The position numbers and the translations under genes are program-made. Positions 1 to 9,427 of a stretch of DNA of 64,000 nt are shown piece after piece. This DNA is from Paracoccaceae bacterium (GTDB lineage: Bacteria; Pseudomonadota; Alphaproteobacteria; Rhodobacterales; Rhodobacteraceae), in NCBI GenBank assembly GCA_030750975.1, contig JASMHC010000018.1:62001-126000 (forward strand), in the 5' to 3' direction. Under the pieces are notes generated by a model. It was not told where the DNA came from and searched no databases. It saw only the letters and a program-made list of their open reading frames with translations. Each line of letters begins with the position of its first letter. The first letter of the stretch is position 1.

Positions 1-912
1 GACGCTTTTGCGATAAATCTCGTAGCGTTTGTCCTGAATGGTGATGATTTGCAGCGTCGCCTGACGGCCCGGTTTCAGCCGGTCGCGCACGGTGTTGAAG
101 TAAACGGGCCAGTATTTCTCGCCCACGGCTTCGAACATTTCGATACTGGCAATACCGTCATAATGGCCGGTTTCGTCGCGATAATCCTGAAGTTTAAGTT
201 CAACCCGGTCGGCCACCCCTGCGCGTTCCATGCGGTCCTGGGCATATTTCAACTGTTCCTTTGAAATGGTCAGACCGGTGACGCGCAACCCGCGCTCTTT
301 GGCGGCGTATTCCGCAAATCCACCCCAGCCGCAGCCGATTTCCAACACATGGTCCCCAGGCTTGACCCCCATCTGATCCACCATACTGGCATATTTGGCG
401 GTTTGCGCCTTCTCAAGGCTTTCCTGACCGGTAACAAACTTGGCCGAGGAATAGGTCATCGTGTCATCAAGCCATTCCGAATAGAATTTGTTTCCCAGAT
501 CGTAATGGTACGAGATGTTCTTTTTCGCCTGACGTTTGGTGTTGGATTGCAGCCAGAAACGCATCCGCTCGTAGGCGCGGACCAAAGACATGCCGGGAAA
601 ACCGTCGTAAAGCTCGTCATTGTCGGCATGCAGCAAATCCATGAATGCCATCAAATCCGGCGTGGACCACCAACCATCAAGATAAGCGTCGGAAAACCCC
701 AGATCGCCTTCGCGGATCAGGCGGGCGAACACATCGCCGTTATGGATATCAAGCTGCGCAACCGGTCCCTGCCCTTTGGCCTTGGCGCGAAAGATGCGGC
801 CGTCGGGCATTTTGAAATCCAGTATCCCGTTGCGCATTTGAGTTGCAGCTTCAAACACCTGCGGGAAATAGCGTGGCAGGTTATCCTGTCCCTGCACCGT
901 TTCGTAAATCAT
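1..912 (-). CDS. cfa: Cyclopropane-fatty-acyl-phospholipid synthase, C-terminus outside window
   Basis: Read by hand on the minus strand; 304 codons are open to the window edge, so the C-terminus is missing. The family transfers a methylene group from S-adenosylmethionine to unsaturated acyl chains of membrane phospholipids. Visible marks are YHYDLGNKFY at about residues 135-144, typical of CFA synthases, and the SAM-binding loop VLEIGCGWGGF at about 189-199. The start is the ATG at 912, preceded by a strong GGGGGCGGAG ribosome site. It stands upstream-to-downstream of nothing else in the window; the next gene ends 123 bp before its start. The remaining C-terminal third cannot be judged. Confidence 0.93.
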   Translation of the reverse strand, partial: MIYETVQGQDNLPRYFPQVFEAATQMRNGILDFKMPDGRIFRAKAKGQGPVAQLDIHNGDVFARLIREGDLGFSDAYLDGWWSTPDLMAFMDLLHADNDELYDGFPGMSLVRAYERMRFWLQSNTKRQAKKNISYHYDLGNKFYSEWLDDTMTYSSAKFVTGQESLEKAQTAKYASMVDQMGVKPGDHVLEIGCGWGGFAEYAAKERGLRVTGLTISKEQLKYAQDRMERAGVADRVELKLQDYRDETGHYDGIASIEMFEAVGEKYWPVYFNTVRDRLKPGRQATLQIITIQDKRYEIYRKSV

Positions 913-1035
913 ACTCCGCCCCCCTTTGCGGTCGTGCCCGCGAGGCTAGGACAAGGTCCGCCGGTCGGGCAAGAATTTTCTTAACATTACGTTACATACG
1001 CTCAGGGGGCGGGAGCGGATCAGCATTCGGCTTTC

Positions 1036-2259
1036 CTACAAGACCGAATCCAGTGCCACGATCAGTTTGTCCACCTCTTGCCCTGACGTGTAATGGGTAA
1101 AGCTTAGGCGCAATACCCCCTGATCGGGATCGATCCCTTGGCTTTTAAGGGCGCGGACGGCGTAGAAATCGCCCCCACCTGCCATGATCCCGTGCGACGC
1201 AAGCTGTCGGGACACCTCAAAAGCGTTCTTGCCGCAATCCACCGCAACCGTAGGCGCCCGGCCAGCGGCAACGCGCGGCCCCAAAAGCCGCAGGGAATTG
1301 CGCTCGGACAGATAGTCCAGCAGCGGTTGAAGAAGACGGGTTTCATGGCCGCGCATCAAATCGTGAACCGCGGCCATTTTCGCAGCGGGCGTCGTGCCCG
1401 AAAGGCTGTGATGCGTATGGAGTTCTTCAAAATAATCCGCAATGCCCGCGCAAGCCGCCACCTGCGCATGATCCGGTCCGGCGGGGGTAAACCGTTTATA
1501 AAGAGTACCCGCGTTAAAATAATGCGCCTGATTGGGCAATTGTTCCCCCAACGCGCGGCGCATCACCATGATGCCCTGATGCGGACCGTAGGTTTTATAG
1601 CTGGAAAACAGATAAATATCCGGCCCAAGCTCGCCGACATTTGGCAGCCCATGGGGCGCATAGCTTACCCCATCAACACAAACAAACGCCCCTGCGGCAT
1701 GTGCGGTGGCGGTGATTTCGGCAACCGGATTGATCTCGCCCACCACGTTTGAACAATGCGGAAAGCAGACCAAACGCACCTTGTCATCCAAAAGACCAAC
1801 CAGATCAGCGGGATCGAGATGCCCGGTTTCCGGATCCATCTGCCATTCCCGCACCTCAAATCCGTCCTCGGCCAGCCTTCGCCATGAGCCTGTATTGGCT
1901 TCGTGATCCTGATTGGTCACGATCACCGTATCGCCGGGCCGCATGATGCGACGAAAGGCATTGGCCAGAACATAGGTGTTCTGTGTGGTCGAAGGACCAA
2001 AGCTAAGCTCGTCAGTATCCACCCCCATCAACGCGGCCAAGCGCTGGCGGGCCTCGTCCATCTCGTCTCCGGCAAGTTGAGACGCCTTATACGCGCCATA
2101 GGGCTGAACCTTGCGTTCACGATAAAAGCGGAACAGCCGATCAATCACCGGCTGGCAGGTATAGCTTCCGCCTGCGTTTTCAAAAAAGGCCTGTCCTTGC
2201 AGGCTAGGTTCGGAAAAAGCCGGAAAACGGCTGCGGACGAATGCGGTATCGAGTGTCAT
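1036..2259 (-). CDS. Class V aminotransferase (cysteine desulfurase-like PLP enzyme)
   Basis: A 407-residue fold-type I PLP enzyme. Seen: a likely Schiff-base lysine at about residue 222 (FSSYKTYGPHQG), the cofactor aspartate in CVDGVSYAPH (about 196), and a histidine in DHEAN near 119. It resembles the SufS/CsdA-like 'cysteine desulfurase-like' group, but no Suf or Isc partners are nearby, so the substrate is unknown. The frame is open upstream to 2316, but the ATG at 2259 has an AGGA six bases ahead and begins MTLDTAFVRSRFPAF, the usual family start, so I chose it. It is followed by cfa and preceded by the AnmK-like gene on the same strand. Confidence 0.85.
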   Translation of the reverse strand: MTLDTAFVRSRFPAFSEPSLQGQAFFENAGGSYTCQPVIDRLFRFYRERKVQPYGAYKASQLAGDEMDEARQRLAALMGVDTDELSFGPSTTQNTYVLANAFRRIMRPGDTVIVTNQDHEANTGSWRRLAEDGFEVREWQMDPETGHLDPADLVGLLDDKVRLVCFPHCSNVVGEINPVAEITATAHAAGAFVCVDGVSYAPHGLPNVGELGPDIYLFSSYKTYGPHQGIMVMRRALGEQLPNQAHYFNAGTLYKRFTPAGPDHAQVAACAGIADYFEELHTHHSLSGTTPAAKMAAVHDLMRGHETRLLQPLLDYLSERNSLRLLGPRVAAGRAPTVAVDCGKNAFEVSRQLASHGIMAGGGDFYAVRALKSQGIDPDQGVLRLSFTHYTSGQEVDKLIVALDSVL

Positions 2260-2326
2260 CTTGATCCTGTTTGACTGTTTTTTCGAAAGAGACATGAAAA
2301 CCCGACCAGGATGCAAGCGCGATCCG

Positions 2327-3274
2327 TCAGCGCCCGCCCGGATGGCTCAGCACCGCCCCGCCGATCGCGGCCCTGACACCGGTGGTTGATGGCGCTGTAG
2401 TCGCAAGCCCGTAAAAGGCCCGAATGGCCAAAAATGCCGTCGCATGGGCATGAAACGATTTTTCGTCCAACCCCCAGTCATTCGCGCCAACTACCGGCAC
2501 ATCCAAACCGGATTTAATGATTTTCATCAGATAGTTATTCTGTGAGCCTAAACCAGAAACGATATATTTTGCGGGTGGTTTCGGATAGTGTTCGGATGCC
2601 AGCATAATGGATGTCGCGATCATGCCGCAAAGCGTTGCCTTCGCATCGGCCTCTGACAGTTCGAACACCAGCGAAAGCATGTTTTCAAAACTGTCCCCCC
2701 CAAGCCATTTCGGGGCGATCCGTCTGAAATATGGCTCTTGCAAAAACAACTCTAGCGCGCCGTCTTCGACTTTGCCGATTTGACCATCGGCATTCCGGGC
2801 AGATCCGCTGGCCCTGGTCAGCACCGAAAGCGCTGGGCCAGCCTCGAACGCAAGCAGCGCAGCCGGATCGTCTGGTGCGGCGACCGTGGGATCAACCCAA
2901 GTGACCTTGGCAATCGAACCCAAATCCAAAAACACAAGCGGCGCGGATTCCCCGGCGTATCGGGCAAGCGCATGCAGATAGAAAGGGCTAAGCGGTCCCC
3001 CCCGCCCGCCAAATGCCAGATCGGACTGGCGCAGATCGGTGATCACAGGGATCGCATGGGCATTCGCCAGATCGGTAGCCGCAAGAGGCTGCTCGATCCC
3101 CTGCCCCGCATTCAGGCCCAACAGCTGGCATTCAGGAACAAGCGGCGCGGTCGAGACCACCGCTTCGCCGATTTTACGCAATGTATGACCGTCGCTGACC
3201 AAAGTCGCGCTTTGCCAGTGACCGTCATCGCCCAGATACAGCCCGCCTGCCAGAATTGGCTTGTGTTCCTTCAT
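2327..3274 (-). CDS. Divergent, shortened anhydro-N-acetylmuramic acid kinase-like protein
   Basis: AnmK phosphorylates anhydro-MurNAc from cell-wall recycling. This 315-residue protein keeps the family's middle motif, here DLRQSDLAFGGRGGPLSP (family form DFR..D.A.GGQGAPL.P, with the catalytic Asp), a counterpart of the PYF..PPKS.D..F segment (EPYFRRIAPKWLGGDSFE) and the relic LDLGSIAKVTW for NIGGVANVTW. It lacks the N-terminal GTS.DG ATP loop (here AGGLYLGDDG) and the HGQT motif, and is shorter than the usual ~360-370 residues. I infer an AnmK relative that may have lost kinase activity. It is divergent from tyrS, a pairing familiar in Rhodobacterales. The start follows GAGGACAGG. Confidence 0.7.
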   Translation of the reverse strand: MKEHKPILAGGLYLGDDGHWQSATLVSDGHTLRKIGEAVVSTAPLVPECQLLGLNAGQGIEQPLAATDLANAHAIPVITDLRQSDLAFGGRGGPLSPFYLHALARYAGESAPLVFLDLGSIAKVTWVDPTVAAPDDPAALLAFEAGPALSVLTRASGSARNADGQIGKVEDGALELFLQEPYFRRIAPKWLGGDSFENMLSLVFELSEADAKATLCGMIATSIMLASEHYPKPPAKYIVSGLGSQNNYLMKIIKSGLDVPVVGANDWGLDEKSFHAHATAFLAIRAFYGLATTAPSTTGVRAAIGGAVLSHPGGR

Positions 3275-3355
3275 TTACGACCTGTCCTCAAAACCGGTTT
3301 TCTTGGGCTGCATTGCGGTCTATAGACTGCCCCGCAATGTGAAAAGGGACAAGAG

Positions 3356-4603
3356 ATGACCTACCACCCCAAATCAGACTTCATGGCTGTGATGATGCAA
3401 CGCGGTTTTCTGGCGGATTGCACGGATTATCAGGGCCTTGACGAGGCGCTGACCAAGGGTGTGGTGCCGGGGTATATCGGCTTTGACGCGACCGCAAAGT
3501 CGCTGCATGTGGGCAGCCTGATCCAGATCATGATGCTGCGCTGGCTGCAAAAGACCGGCCACAAGCCGATCACCCTGATGGGCGGCGGAACGACCAAGGT
3601 GGGCGACCCGAGCTTTCGTGCCGACGAACGCCCCCTGCTGACGCCCGCTCAGATCGACGACAATATCAGCGGCATCAAGCAGGTCTTTGCCAAATACATC
3701 AGCTATGACGACAGCGCGACCGGTGCCTTGATGCTAAACAACGCCGAGTGGCTGGACAGCCTCAACTACCTCGATTTCCTGCGCGATATCGGACGGCATT
3801 TCAGCGTCAACCGGATGCTGTCATTCGAAAGCGTCAAATCGCGGCTGGATCGGGAACAGTCCCTCAGCTTCCTTGAATTCAACTACATGATCCTGCAAGC
3901 CTATGACTTTCTTGAGTTGAACCGCCGCTACGGCTGCCTTGTGCAGTTCGGCGGCTCGGATCAGTGGGGCAATATCGTCAACGGGATCGATCTGACCCGC
4001 CGCGTGCTGGACCACGAAATCTTCGGCCTGACCTCGCCGCTGCTGACCACCTCGGACGGCAAGAAGATGGGCAAATCACAGGACGGCGCGGTTTGGCTCA
4101 ACGCCGACATGCGCAGCCCTTATGAGTTCTGGCAGTTCTGGCGCAACACCACCGACGCGGATGTGGGCAGGTTCCTGAAACTCTACACCGAGATGGACCT
4201 TGACGAATGCGACCGGCTTGGCGCTCTGGAAGGGTCCGAGATCAACGCCGCCAAGATCATTCTGGCTAATGAGATCACAACCCTCTGCCACGGGGCCGAG
4301 GCTGCCGCCGCCGCCGAAGCGACCGCCAAAGAGGTGTTTGAAAAAGGCGGCATCGGCGACGATCTTCCAACCGTTGAAATCGCACCCTCGGACCTGCCCG
4401 TGTCGATTGTGCAATTGATCCTGCGCAGTGGTTTGGCCAAATCCGGCAAGGACGCCAAACGCCTGATCGCCGAAAACGGAGCAAAGATCGACGACCAACC
4501 GCTGACCAATGCCGGCCTGATGATCGACGCGGCGGCGCTGGCCTCGCCGATCAAGCTGAGCGCGGGCAAGAAACGCCACGCGCTGGTCAAGCTGGCGGAT
4601 TAA
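3356..4603 (+). CDS. tyrS: Tyrosyl-tRNA synthetase
   Basis: Class I aminoacyl-tRNA synthetase charging tRNA-Tyr in the cytosol; 415 residues, normal length. The HIGH-type motif reads LHVGSL near residue 50, the tyrosine-site segment [26 protein letters not shown] lies near 180-205 (only part quoted), and the KMSKS loop is KKMGKSQDG near 235. The C-terminal ~70 residues look like the S4-type RNA-binding domain. An AGGGACAAGAG ribosome site precedes the ATG. A likely -10 hexamer (CTATAGAC region) sits in the short divergent spacer shared with the AnmK-like gene. Confidence 0.97.
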   Translation: MTYHPKSDFMAVMMQRGFLADCTDYQGLDEALTKGVVPGYIGFDATAKSLHVGSLIQIMMLRWLQKTGHKPITLMGGGTTKVGDPSFRADERPLLTPAQIDDNISGIKQVFAKYISYDDSATGALMLNNAEWLDSLNYLDFLRDIGRHFSVNRMLSFESVKSRLDREQSLSFLEFNYMILQAYDFLELNRRYGCLVQFGGSDQWGNIVNGIDLTRRVLDHEIFGLTSPLLTTSDGKKMGKSQDGAVWLNADMRSPYEFWQFWRNTTDADVGRFLKLYTEMDLDECDRLGALEGSEINAAKIILANEITTLCHGAEAAAAAEATAKEVFEKGGIGDDLPTVEIAPSDLPVSIVQLILRSGLAKSGKDAKRLIAENGAKIDDQPLTNAGLMIDAAALASPIKLSAGKKRHALVKLAD

Positions 4604-4636
4604 TCCGATCCATTTTCACGTCAACCGACGATTTGG

Positions 4637-4662
4637 ATAAAAGCAAGGCCAAACGGCCTTGC
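4637..4662 (-). terminator. Hairpin with T-run after the DUF3179 gene
   Basis: GCAAGGCC and GGCCTTGC pair perfectly around an AAAC loop; read on the minus strand the stem is followed by TTTT. It lies between convergent tyrS and the DUF3179 gene and could serve both. Confidence 0.75.
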
Positions 4663-4679
4663 CCATGGCAAGCCTGCCT

Positions 4680-5648
4680 TCACTCGCCCAGCATCCATTC
4701 GCCCTCGGGCCAGAATGCGTGGAAGGCAAAGGCGAATAACACGTCATGGGGCACGTCATTGCCTTGGTCGTCCTGCACCCGGACCGATCCGACATCGCGG
4801 CTGATCGCGAAATCGGTCTGATCCAGCGCCGAGGCCTGACCTTTGCGCCAGCTCAGGGTCACGCCTGCTTCGGTGATCATTTCCGCTTCGGCCAGACGGG
4901 CCAGAGGCCAGGCCCGTTCGCCGACACGAACGACGCGGGAAATCGGCGATATCCCAAAGGGCGGATTTTCTCCGTTGTAGAAAAAGGGGCGTTCATTGCT
5001 GTCGTATTTGTAATAGGGGTTCTGGCCATAGCGGCGGTAAAACGGCGGTTGGGCCATGACGATCCCGTCGGGATTGGCCTCTTTGAACTGTTCCCAGCTT
5101 TCCATCCAAGAGGGCAGCATTTTCAGATCAACCCCGGTCATTTCCCCGACAATGCCGGTTCCAAGCGCCTGCTGCCACCAGCTTTCGGTCTGGCGGTCAT
5201 ACATGATCATGTCCGAGTTGCGCAGCTTGCCGGTCACACCAAAGGTCAGGACCTGCCCGTCAACCCGCCCGTCAAACGCGATGGCGGAATTGCACAATGG
5301 GCAAAAGGTGATCGACACAGGAATATCCCCGATCCTGTCATTCACGATCTCATGCCATGTCAGGTAACGGATCGGATAGGCGCGCGGGATTTCCCCTTCA
5401 AGGGCAACGGTGATGACCGGTTCCCGCCGGTCCATCTCGGTTTCATCTGCGATCGGGATGAACTGGGGGTCATCAACGGCCGGAATCCCGTCTTTCGGGG
5501 GGCCGCCCGACAAGACCTCGGCCCAGCTTTCGATGGTGGTTATCTCGAAATCCGTGTTTGGCCACTCAAATTTCCAAAACTCCGGATTGGCGCTGGCCGT
5601 GCCCGCAGACAGGGTCAGTGCCAGTGCGGCTGCTTTCAGACAAGACAT
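4680..5648 (-). CDS. DUF3179 domain-containing exported protein
   Basis: A 322-residue protein with an N-terminal signal peptide (MSCLKAAALALTLSAGTASA, cleavage probably after ASA). The body matches DUF3179: DGIPAVDDPQFIP, AYPIRYLTWHEIVND, the cysteine pair in ITFCPLCNSAIAFD and TESWWQQALG. The family's activity is not established; a thiol or metal site at the FCPLC motif is an inference. It has its own hairpin terminator downstream and a 7-bp inverted repeat upstream, so it is probably a single-gene unit. Confidence 0.85.
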   Translation of the reverse strand: MSCLKAAALALTLSAGTASANPEFWKFEWPNTDFEITTIESWAEVLSGGPPKDGIPAVDDPQFIPIADETEMDRREPVITVALEGEIPRAYPIRYLTWHEIVNDRIGDIPVSITFCPLCNSAIAFDGRVDGQVLTFGVTGKLRNSDMIMYDRQTESWWQQALGTGIVGEMTGVDLKMLPSWMESWEQFKEANPDGIVMAQPPFYRRYGQNPYYKYDSNERPFFYNGENPPFGISPISRVVRVGERAWPLARLAEAEMITEAGVTLSWRKGQASALDQTDFAISRDVGSVRVQDDQGNDVPHDVLFAFAFHAFWPEGEWMLGE

Positions 5649-5701
5649 TTCGGCATCCTCCTGTGAGAAAGGATGATCCCATTGTTCTGACTGCGATAGC
5701 C

Positions 5702-5721
5702 CCTCACACAGAGATGTGAGG
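5702..5721. promoter_or_regulatory. Perfect inverted repeat upstream of the DUF3179 gene
   Basis: CCTCACA and TGTGAGG form a perfect 7-bp inverted repeat around a 6-nt spacer, 54-73 bp ahead of the DUF3179 start. It could be an operator or a small hairpin; no regulator gene is adjacent. Confidence 0.35.
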
Positions 5722-5736
5722 TTCCGTGCATTAAAC

Positions 5737-5778
5737 GAAAAGAAAAGCCCGCGCCAAAGGTGATCCAGCGCGGGCTTT
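5737..5778 (-). terminator. Intrinsic terminator of the cyclophilin pair
   Basis: AAAGCCCGCGC and GCGCGGGCTTT form an 11-bp stem with a 13-nt loop; on the minus strand the second arm runs into TTTTCTTTTC. It directly follows the stop of the second cyclophilin gene. Confidence 0.85.
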
Positions 5779-5794
5779 GACCGGTTCGGGCCGC

Positions 5795-6472
5795 TTACTT
5801 AAGCGTTGTGACCACTTTCATCACATCCGGTTCCCCCAGCACGGCCCCGTTCGAGCCTTCGCCAAGCTTGATCGCGTCCACCACGTCCATCCCGTCCACA
5901 ACCTTGCCGACGACGGTATATTCGCCGTCAAGGAACGGGCCGGGTTCGAACATGATGAAGAACTGGCTGTTGGCGCTGTCCGGGCTCTGGCTGCGGGCCA
6001 TGCCCACAATGCCGCGGTCGAAGGAAATTTCCGAGAACTCGGCCGGCAGGTCGCCATATTGCGATCCGCCTCGGCCAGCCATCCGCATGTCCTGGCCCAT
6101 TTTGCCAAATTCCACATCACCGGTCTGGGCCATGAAGCCTTCGATCACGCGATGGAAAACCACCCCGTCATAAGCCCCTTCATCCGCCAGCATCGAAATG
6201 CGCTTGGCATGCAACGGGGCGACATCTTCGAACAGGTCGATCAGAATGGTTCCGTTGGCTACGCCCTCAACCGTGATCGAGATATCGGCCAAACCGTCAG
6301 ACAGGCTTTCGGAAACCACGGCGTCCCCGGCAGGTTCCGCAACCTCTGGTTCGGTGAATAGCAGGGTGTTGACCGCATAGGCGGCCAAAAGCCCAACACC
6401 GATCAGAAAGACGATCAGCGCGATCAGTCTGTCACGGCGCGGACGCTCGGGTTCGGGGGGCAAATCAGACAT
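5795..6472 (-). CDS. Membrane-anchored cyclophilin-type peptidyl-prolyl isomerase
   Basis: A 225-residue protein: a basic cytosolic head (PERPRRDR), one transmembrane anchor (LIALIVFLIGVGLLAAYAV, about residues 17-35), then a cyclophilin domain with VVFHRVIEGFMAQTGD and NSQFFIMF. It should catalyse proline cis-trans isomerisation at the periplasmic face. The frame is open further upstream, but the ATG at 6472 overlaps the stop of the preceding cyclophilin gene by 8 bp (ATGTCTGA) and starts MSDLPPEPERP, a sensible membrane-protein start. It is co-transcribed with that paralogue. Confidence 0.9.
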   Translation of the reverse strand: MSDLPPEPERPRRDRLIALIVFLIGVGLLAAYAVNTLLFTEPEVAEPAGDAVVSESLSDGLADISITVEGVANGTILIDLFEDVAPLHAKRISMLADEGAYDGVVFHRVIEGFMAQTGDVEFGKMGQDMRMAGRGGSQYGDLPAEFSEISFDRGIVGMARSQSPDSANSQFFIMFEPGPFLDGEYTVVGKVVDGMDVVDAIKLGEGSNGAVLGEPDVMKVVTTLK

Positions 6473-6971
6473 CTGCGGCAACCTTGACGCTGACCATGCG
6501 GTCGGGATTGGCAGGCGGTTCACCTCGGGTGATGGCATCCACATGCTCCATGCCCGAAATCACACGGCCATAGACGGTGTATTGACGGTTCAGGAAATGG
6601 TTGTCGCTGAAATTGATGAAGAACTGGCTATTGGCGCTGTCCGGGTTCTGCGACCGCGCCGCGCCCAAAGTGCCGCGATCATGCGGGATGCCGGAAAACT
6701 CGGCCTTGAGGTTCGGCAGATCAGACCCGCCAGTGCCCGCCATACGCAGGTTAAAGCCGTCTTCCATGTCGCCATGCTGGACATCACCCGTCTGCGCCAT
6801 GAAGCCGTCAATCACGCGGTGGAATGCAACATTGTCATACTGACCCGAACGCGCCAGCTCTTTCATCCGGTCGCAATGACCGGGGGCGATATCGGTCAGC
6901 AGCTCGATGGTGACGGTGCCGTCTTTCAGTTCCAGCAGAATGGTGTTTTCGGGGTCTTTGATCTCGGCCAT
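6465..6971 (-). CDS. Cytosolic cyclophilin-type peptidyl-prolyl isomerase
   Basis: A 168-residue single-domain cyclophilin without a signal peptide. Motifs seen: VAFHRVIDGFMAQTGD, the short-form loop TGGSDLPNLKAEF, and NSQFFINF. It folds cytosolic proteins by isomerising X-Pro bonds. It is first in a two-gene operon with a membrane-anchored paralogue, and the two overlap by 8 bp, which implies translational coupling. Divergent from pgk. Confidence 0.92.
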   Translation of the reverse strand: MAEIKDPENTILLELKDGTVTIELLTDIAPGHCDRMKELARSGQYDNVAFHRVIDGFMAQTGDVQHGDMEDGFNLRMAGTGGSDLPNLKAEFSGIPHDRGTLGAARSQNPDSANSQFFINFSDNHFLNRQYTVYGRVISGMEHVDAITRGEPPANPDRMVSVKVAADV

Positions 6972-7100
6972 CAGGCGCTCTCCTTTGAATTCTTCGCTGT
7001 GTATGTAATTAGAATGCTCTGCGTTGCCAAGACACGTTGACGGGCGCCGTCTGATGATGTCTTAACCGGCCCAAAGCATTTCTTTAGGAGCATTGCAGCC

Positions 7101-8279
7101 ATGGCCTGGAAAACCCTTGACGATATGGACCTGAACGCCAAGATCGTTGTGACCCGCGTGGACATCAACGTGCCGGTGGATGACGGCAAGGTCACGGATG
7201 CCACCCGCATCGAACGGATCAAACCAACGATCGACGATATTCTTGCGAAAGGCGGCAAGCCTGTGTTGCTGGCACATTTCGGGCGGCCCAAAGGTAAATA
7301 CGTGCCCGAAATGTCGTTACGCATCACCGTTCCCACACTGGAAAGCGTTCTGGGGCGTCCGGTCGTGTTCATCGAAAAGCCCAACCGCGAAATGATCGAC
7401 GCCGAAGCCGCGGATGCGGTCATTCTGATTGAAAACACCCGCTTCACCGATATGGAAGAAAAGAACGATCCGATGATGGCGAAATTCCTCGCCTCGCTGG
7501 GGGATGTTTACTGCAACGATGCCTTTTCGGCGGCCCACAGGGCGCATGCTTCGACCGAAGGAATTGCGCATCTGTTGCCCTCATGCGCCGGACGTTTGAT
7601 GCAGGCCGAACTGACCGCGCTGGAAAAAGCCTTGGGCCATCCGCAACGCCCCGTGGTGGCCGTTGTCGGTGGGGCCAAGGTTTCAACCAAACTGGAACTG
7701 CTGGGCAATCTGGTTGCCAAGGTCGATCATCTGGTGATCGGCGGCGGAATGGCAAACACCTTCCTTGCCGCGCAAGGTATCGATGTTGGCAAGTCGCTGG
7801 CCGAACACGACATGACCGGCACGGCATCTGAAATCATGGACAAGGCCAAAAGCGCCGGATGCGAAATCATCCTGCCTTCGGATGTGGTGGTGGCCCGCGA
7901 ATTTGCCGCAAATGCCGCGAATGAAACCGTGGCCGCCGATGCCTGCCCGGCGGATGCAATGATATTGGATGCAGGGCCAGTATCGGTTGCGAAAATCTCG
8001 TCAGTGCTGGACGGTGCGAAAACCCTGATCTGGAATGGCCCTCTGGGGGCGTTTGAAATCGAACCCTTCGACGCGGCCACCAATGCGGCCGCTGCCAAAG
8101 CCGCAGACCTAAGCAAGGCCGGATCACTGGTGTCCGTTGCCGGGGGCGGCGATACGGTTGCGGCCCTGAACAAAGCCGGCGCGGCGGATGATTTCACCTA
8201 TATCTCGACCGCAGGCGGCGCTTTCCTTGAATGGATGGAAGGCAAAACCCTGCCCGGGGTTGCCGCTCTGGAAGGCTAA
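7101..8279 (+). CDS. pgk: Phosphoglycerate kinase
   Basis: Glycolysis/Calvin enzyme converting 1,3-bisphosphoglycerate + ADP to 3-phosphoglycerate + ATP. The 392 residues are of normal length. Seen: [15 protein letters not shown] near the N-terminus, [10 protein letters not shown] (substrate arginine), [17 protein letters not shown], and the nucleotide-site [11 protein letters not shown] followed by the [13 protein letters not shown] loop. An AGGAGC site lies ahead of the ATG. Class I aldolase fba follows 107 bp downstream, so the two probably share a glycolytic transcript. Confidence 0.97.
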   Translation: MAWKTLDDMDLNAKIVVTRVDINVPVDDGKVTDATRIERIKPTIDDILAKGGKPVLLAHFGRPKGKYVPEMSLRITVPTLESVLGRPVVFIEKPNREMIDAEAADAVILIENTRFTDMEEKNDPMMAKFLASLGDVYCNDAFSAAHRAHASTEGIAHLLPSCAGRLMQAELTALEKALGHPQRPVVAVVGGAKVSTKLELLGNLVAKVDHLVIGGGMANTFLAAQGIDVGKSLAEHDMTGTASEIMDKAKSAGCEIILPSDVVVAREFAANAANETVAADACPADAMILDAGPVSVAKISSVLDGAKTLIWNGPLGAFEIEPFDAATNAAAAKAADLSKAGSLVSVAGGGDTVAALNKAGAADDFTYISTAGGAFLEWMEGKTLPGVAALEG

Positions 8280-8289
8280 AAAACCAAGG

Positions 8290-8320
8290 TGGCGCCATCC
8301 TGAACATTATTGGCGCCATC
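8290..8320. repeat. Two copies of TGGCGCCATC, 21 bp apart, between pgk and fba
   Basis: The 10-mer TGGCGCCATC, whose core TGGCGCCA is a palindrome, occurs at 8290-8299 and 8311-8320. The copies can pair into a hairpin or act as two binding sites on one DNA face. TTGGCGCCATC occurs again at 13822-13832, upstream of the racemase-like gene. Function unknown; chance is possible in GC-rich DNA. Confidence 0.35.
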
Positions 8321-8386
8321 GCCGTTGCCGTCGGGCGGCGCTTGGCTTAGAAAAAAAGTGAACCCATATTTTAAGGTGAGATCATT

Positions 8387-9280
8387 ATGCCCAATGCCGA
8401 ACAACATCAGAAAATGAAATCCGCCCCCGGCTTTGTCGCGGCGCTGGACCAAAGCGGCGGATCAACGCCGAAAGCGCTTCGCCTTTATGGGGTCGCCGAA
8501 GACGCCTATTCCGGCGATGACGAAATGTTCGACCTGATCCACCAGATGCGCGCCCGGATTGCCCTGGCCCCTGACTTTACCGGTGACAAGGTGATCGGCG
8601 CGATCCTGTTTGAAAAAACCATGGACCGCGAGATCGAGGGCAAACCGTCTGCCCAGTTCCTGTGGGAAGAGCGGGGCGTCGTTCCCTTCCTGAAATGCGA
8701 CAAGGGCTTGGATGCGGAAGAAAACGGCGTGCAATTGATGAAACCAATGCCCGATCTGGATGCATTGCTGGAACGCGCGGTGGCCAAGGGGATTTACGGC
8801 ACCAAAATGCGCTCGGTCATCAATGCGGCCAATGCCGAAGGCATCGCGGCGAACGTGGCCCAGCAGTTCGAGGTTGGCAAACAGATCATCGGCCACGGCC
8901 TTGTCCCGATCATCGAACCCGAGGTGACGATTTCCATCGCCGATAAAGCCGAGGCCGAAGACATGCTTCTGGCCGAAATCCTGAAACAGCTGGATGCTCT
9001 GAGCGAAGATCAGAATGTCATGCTCAAACTGACCCTTCCTGAAACCGCAAACCATTACGCCCCGGCGATTGCCCATCCGCGCGTTGTCCGCGTTGTGGCC
9101 CTGTCAGGCGGTTACAGCCGCGAGGAAGCCAATAATCGCCTGTCCCAAAACGCAGGCATGATCGCCAGTTTCAGCCGCGCCCTGACCGAAGGCCTGTCGG
9201 CGCAGCAAAGCGACGATGCGTTCAACACCGCCATCGGCGAAACCATCGACAGCATCTATGCGGCGTCCGTTGCGGGCTGA
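8387..9280 (+). CDS. Class I fructose-bisphosphate aldolase
   Basis: A 297-residue aldolase of the bacterial class I (Schiff-base) type, cleaving fructose-1,6-bisphosphate to DHAP and glyceraldehyde-3-phosphate. Seen: the N-terminal [39 protein letters not shown] and the C-terminal phosphate-binding [12 protein letters not shown]. No zinc-ligand motifs of class II enzymes are present. It follows pgk on the same strand and starts downstream of AAGGTGAG. Confidence 0.94.
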   Translation: MPNAEQHQKMKSAPGFVAALDQSGGSTPKALRLYGVAEDAYSGDDEMFDLIHQMRARIALAPDFTGDKVIGAILFEKTMDREIEGKPSAQFLWEERGVVPFLKCDKGLDAEENGVQLMKPMPDLDALLERAVAKGIYGTKMRSVINAANAEGIAANVAQQFEVGKQIIGHGLVPIIEPEVTISIADKAEAEDMLLAEILKQLDALSEDQNVMLKLTLPETANHYAPAIAHPRVVRVVALSGGYSREEANNRLSQNAGMIASFSRALTEGLSAQQSDDAFNTAIGETIDSIYAASVAG

Positions 9281-9427
9281 TCAAAGCTGAAAACCAAGCG
9301 TATCGGGGGCGGCCGGTTCGGGCGCCCCTTTCCTTTGCAGGGGCAACTGGAAGACCCCTTTCCAAACCGGACGGTTTTTGCCATACTGCCCGAAAGCCCG
9401 TCAGAGGCATAAGGCAGGAAGTCAGGC

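Noticed and set aside
4746-5666. A 306-codon plus-strand frame opposite the DUF3179 gene
   Set aside because: The minus-strand frame has a signal peptide and a known domain; the plus frame has neither.
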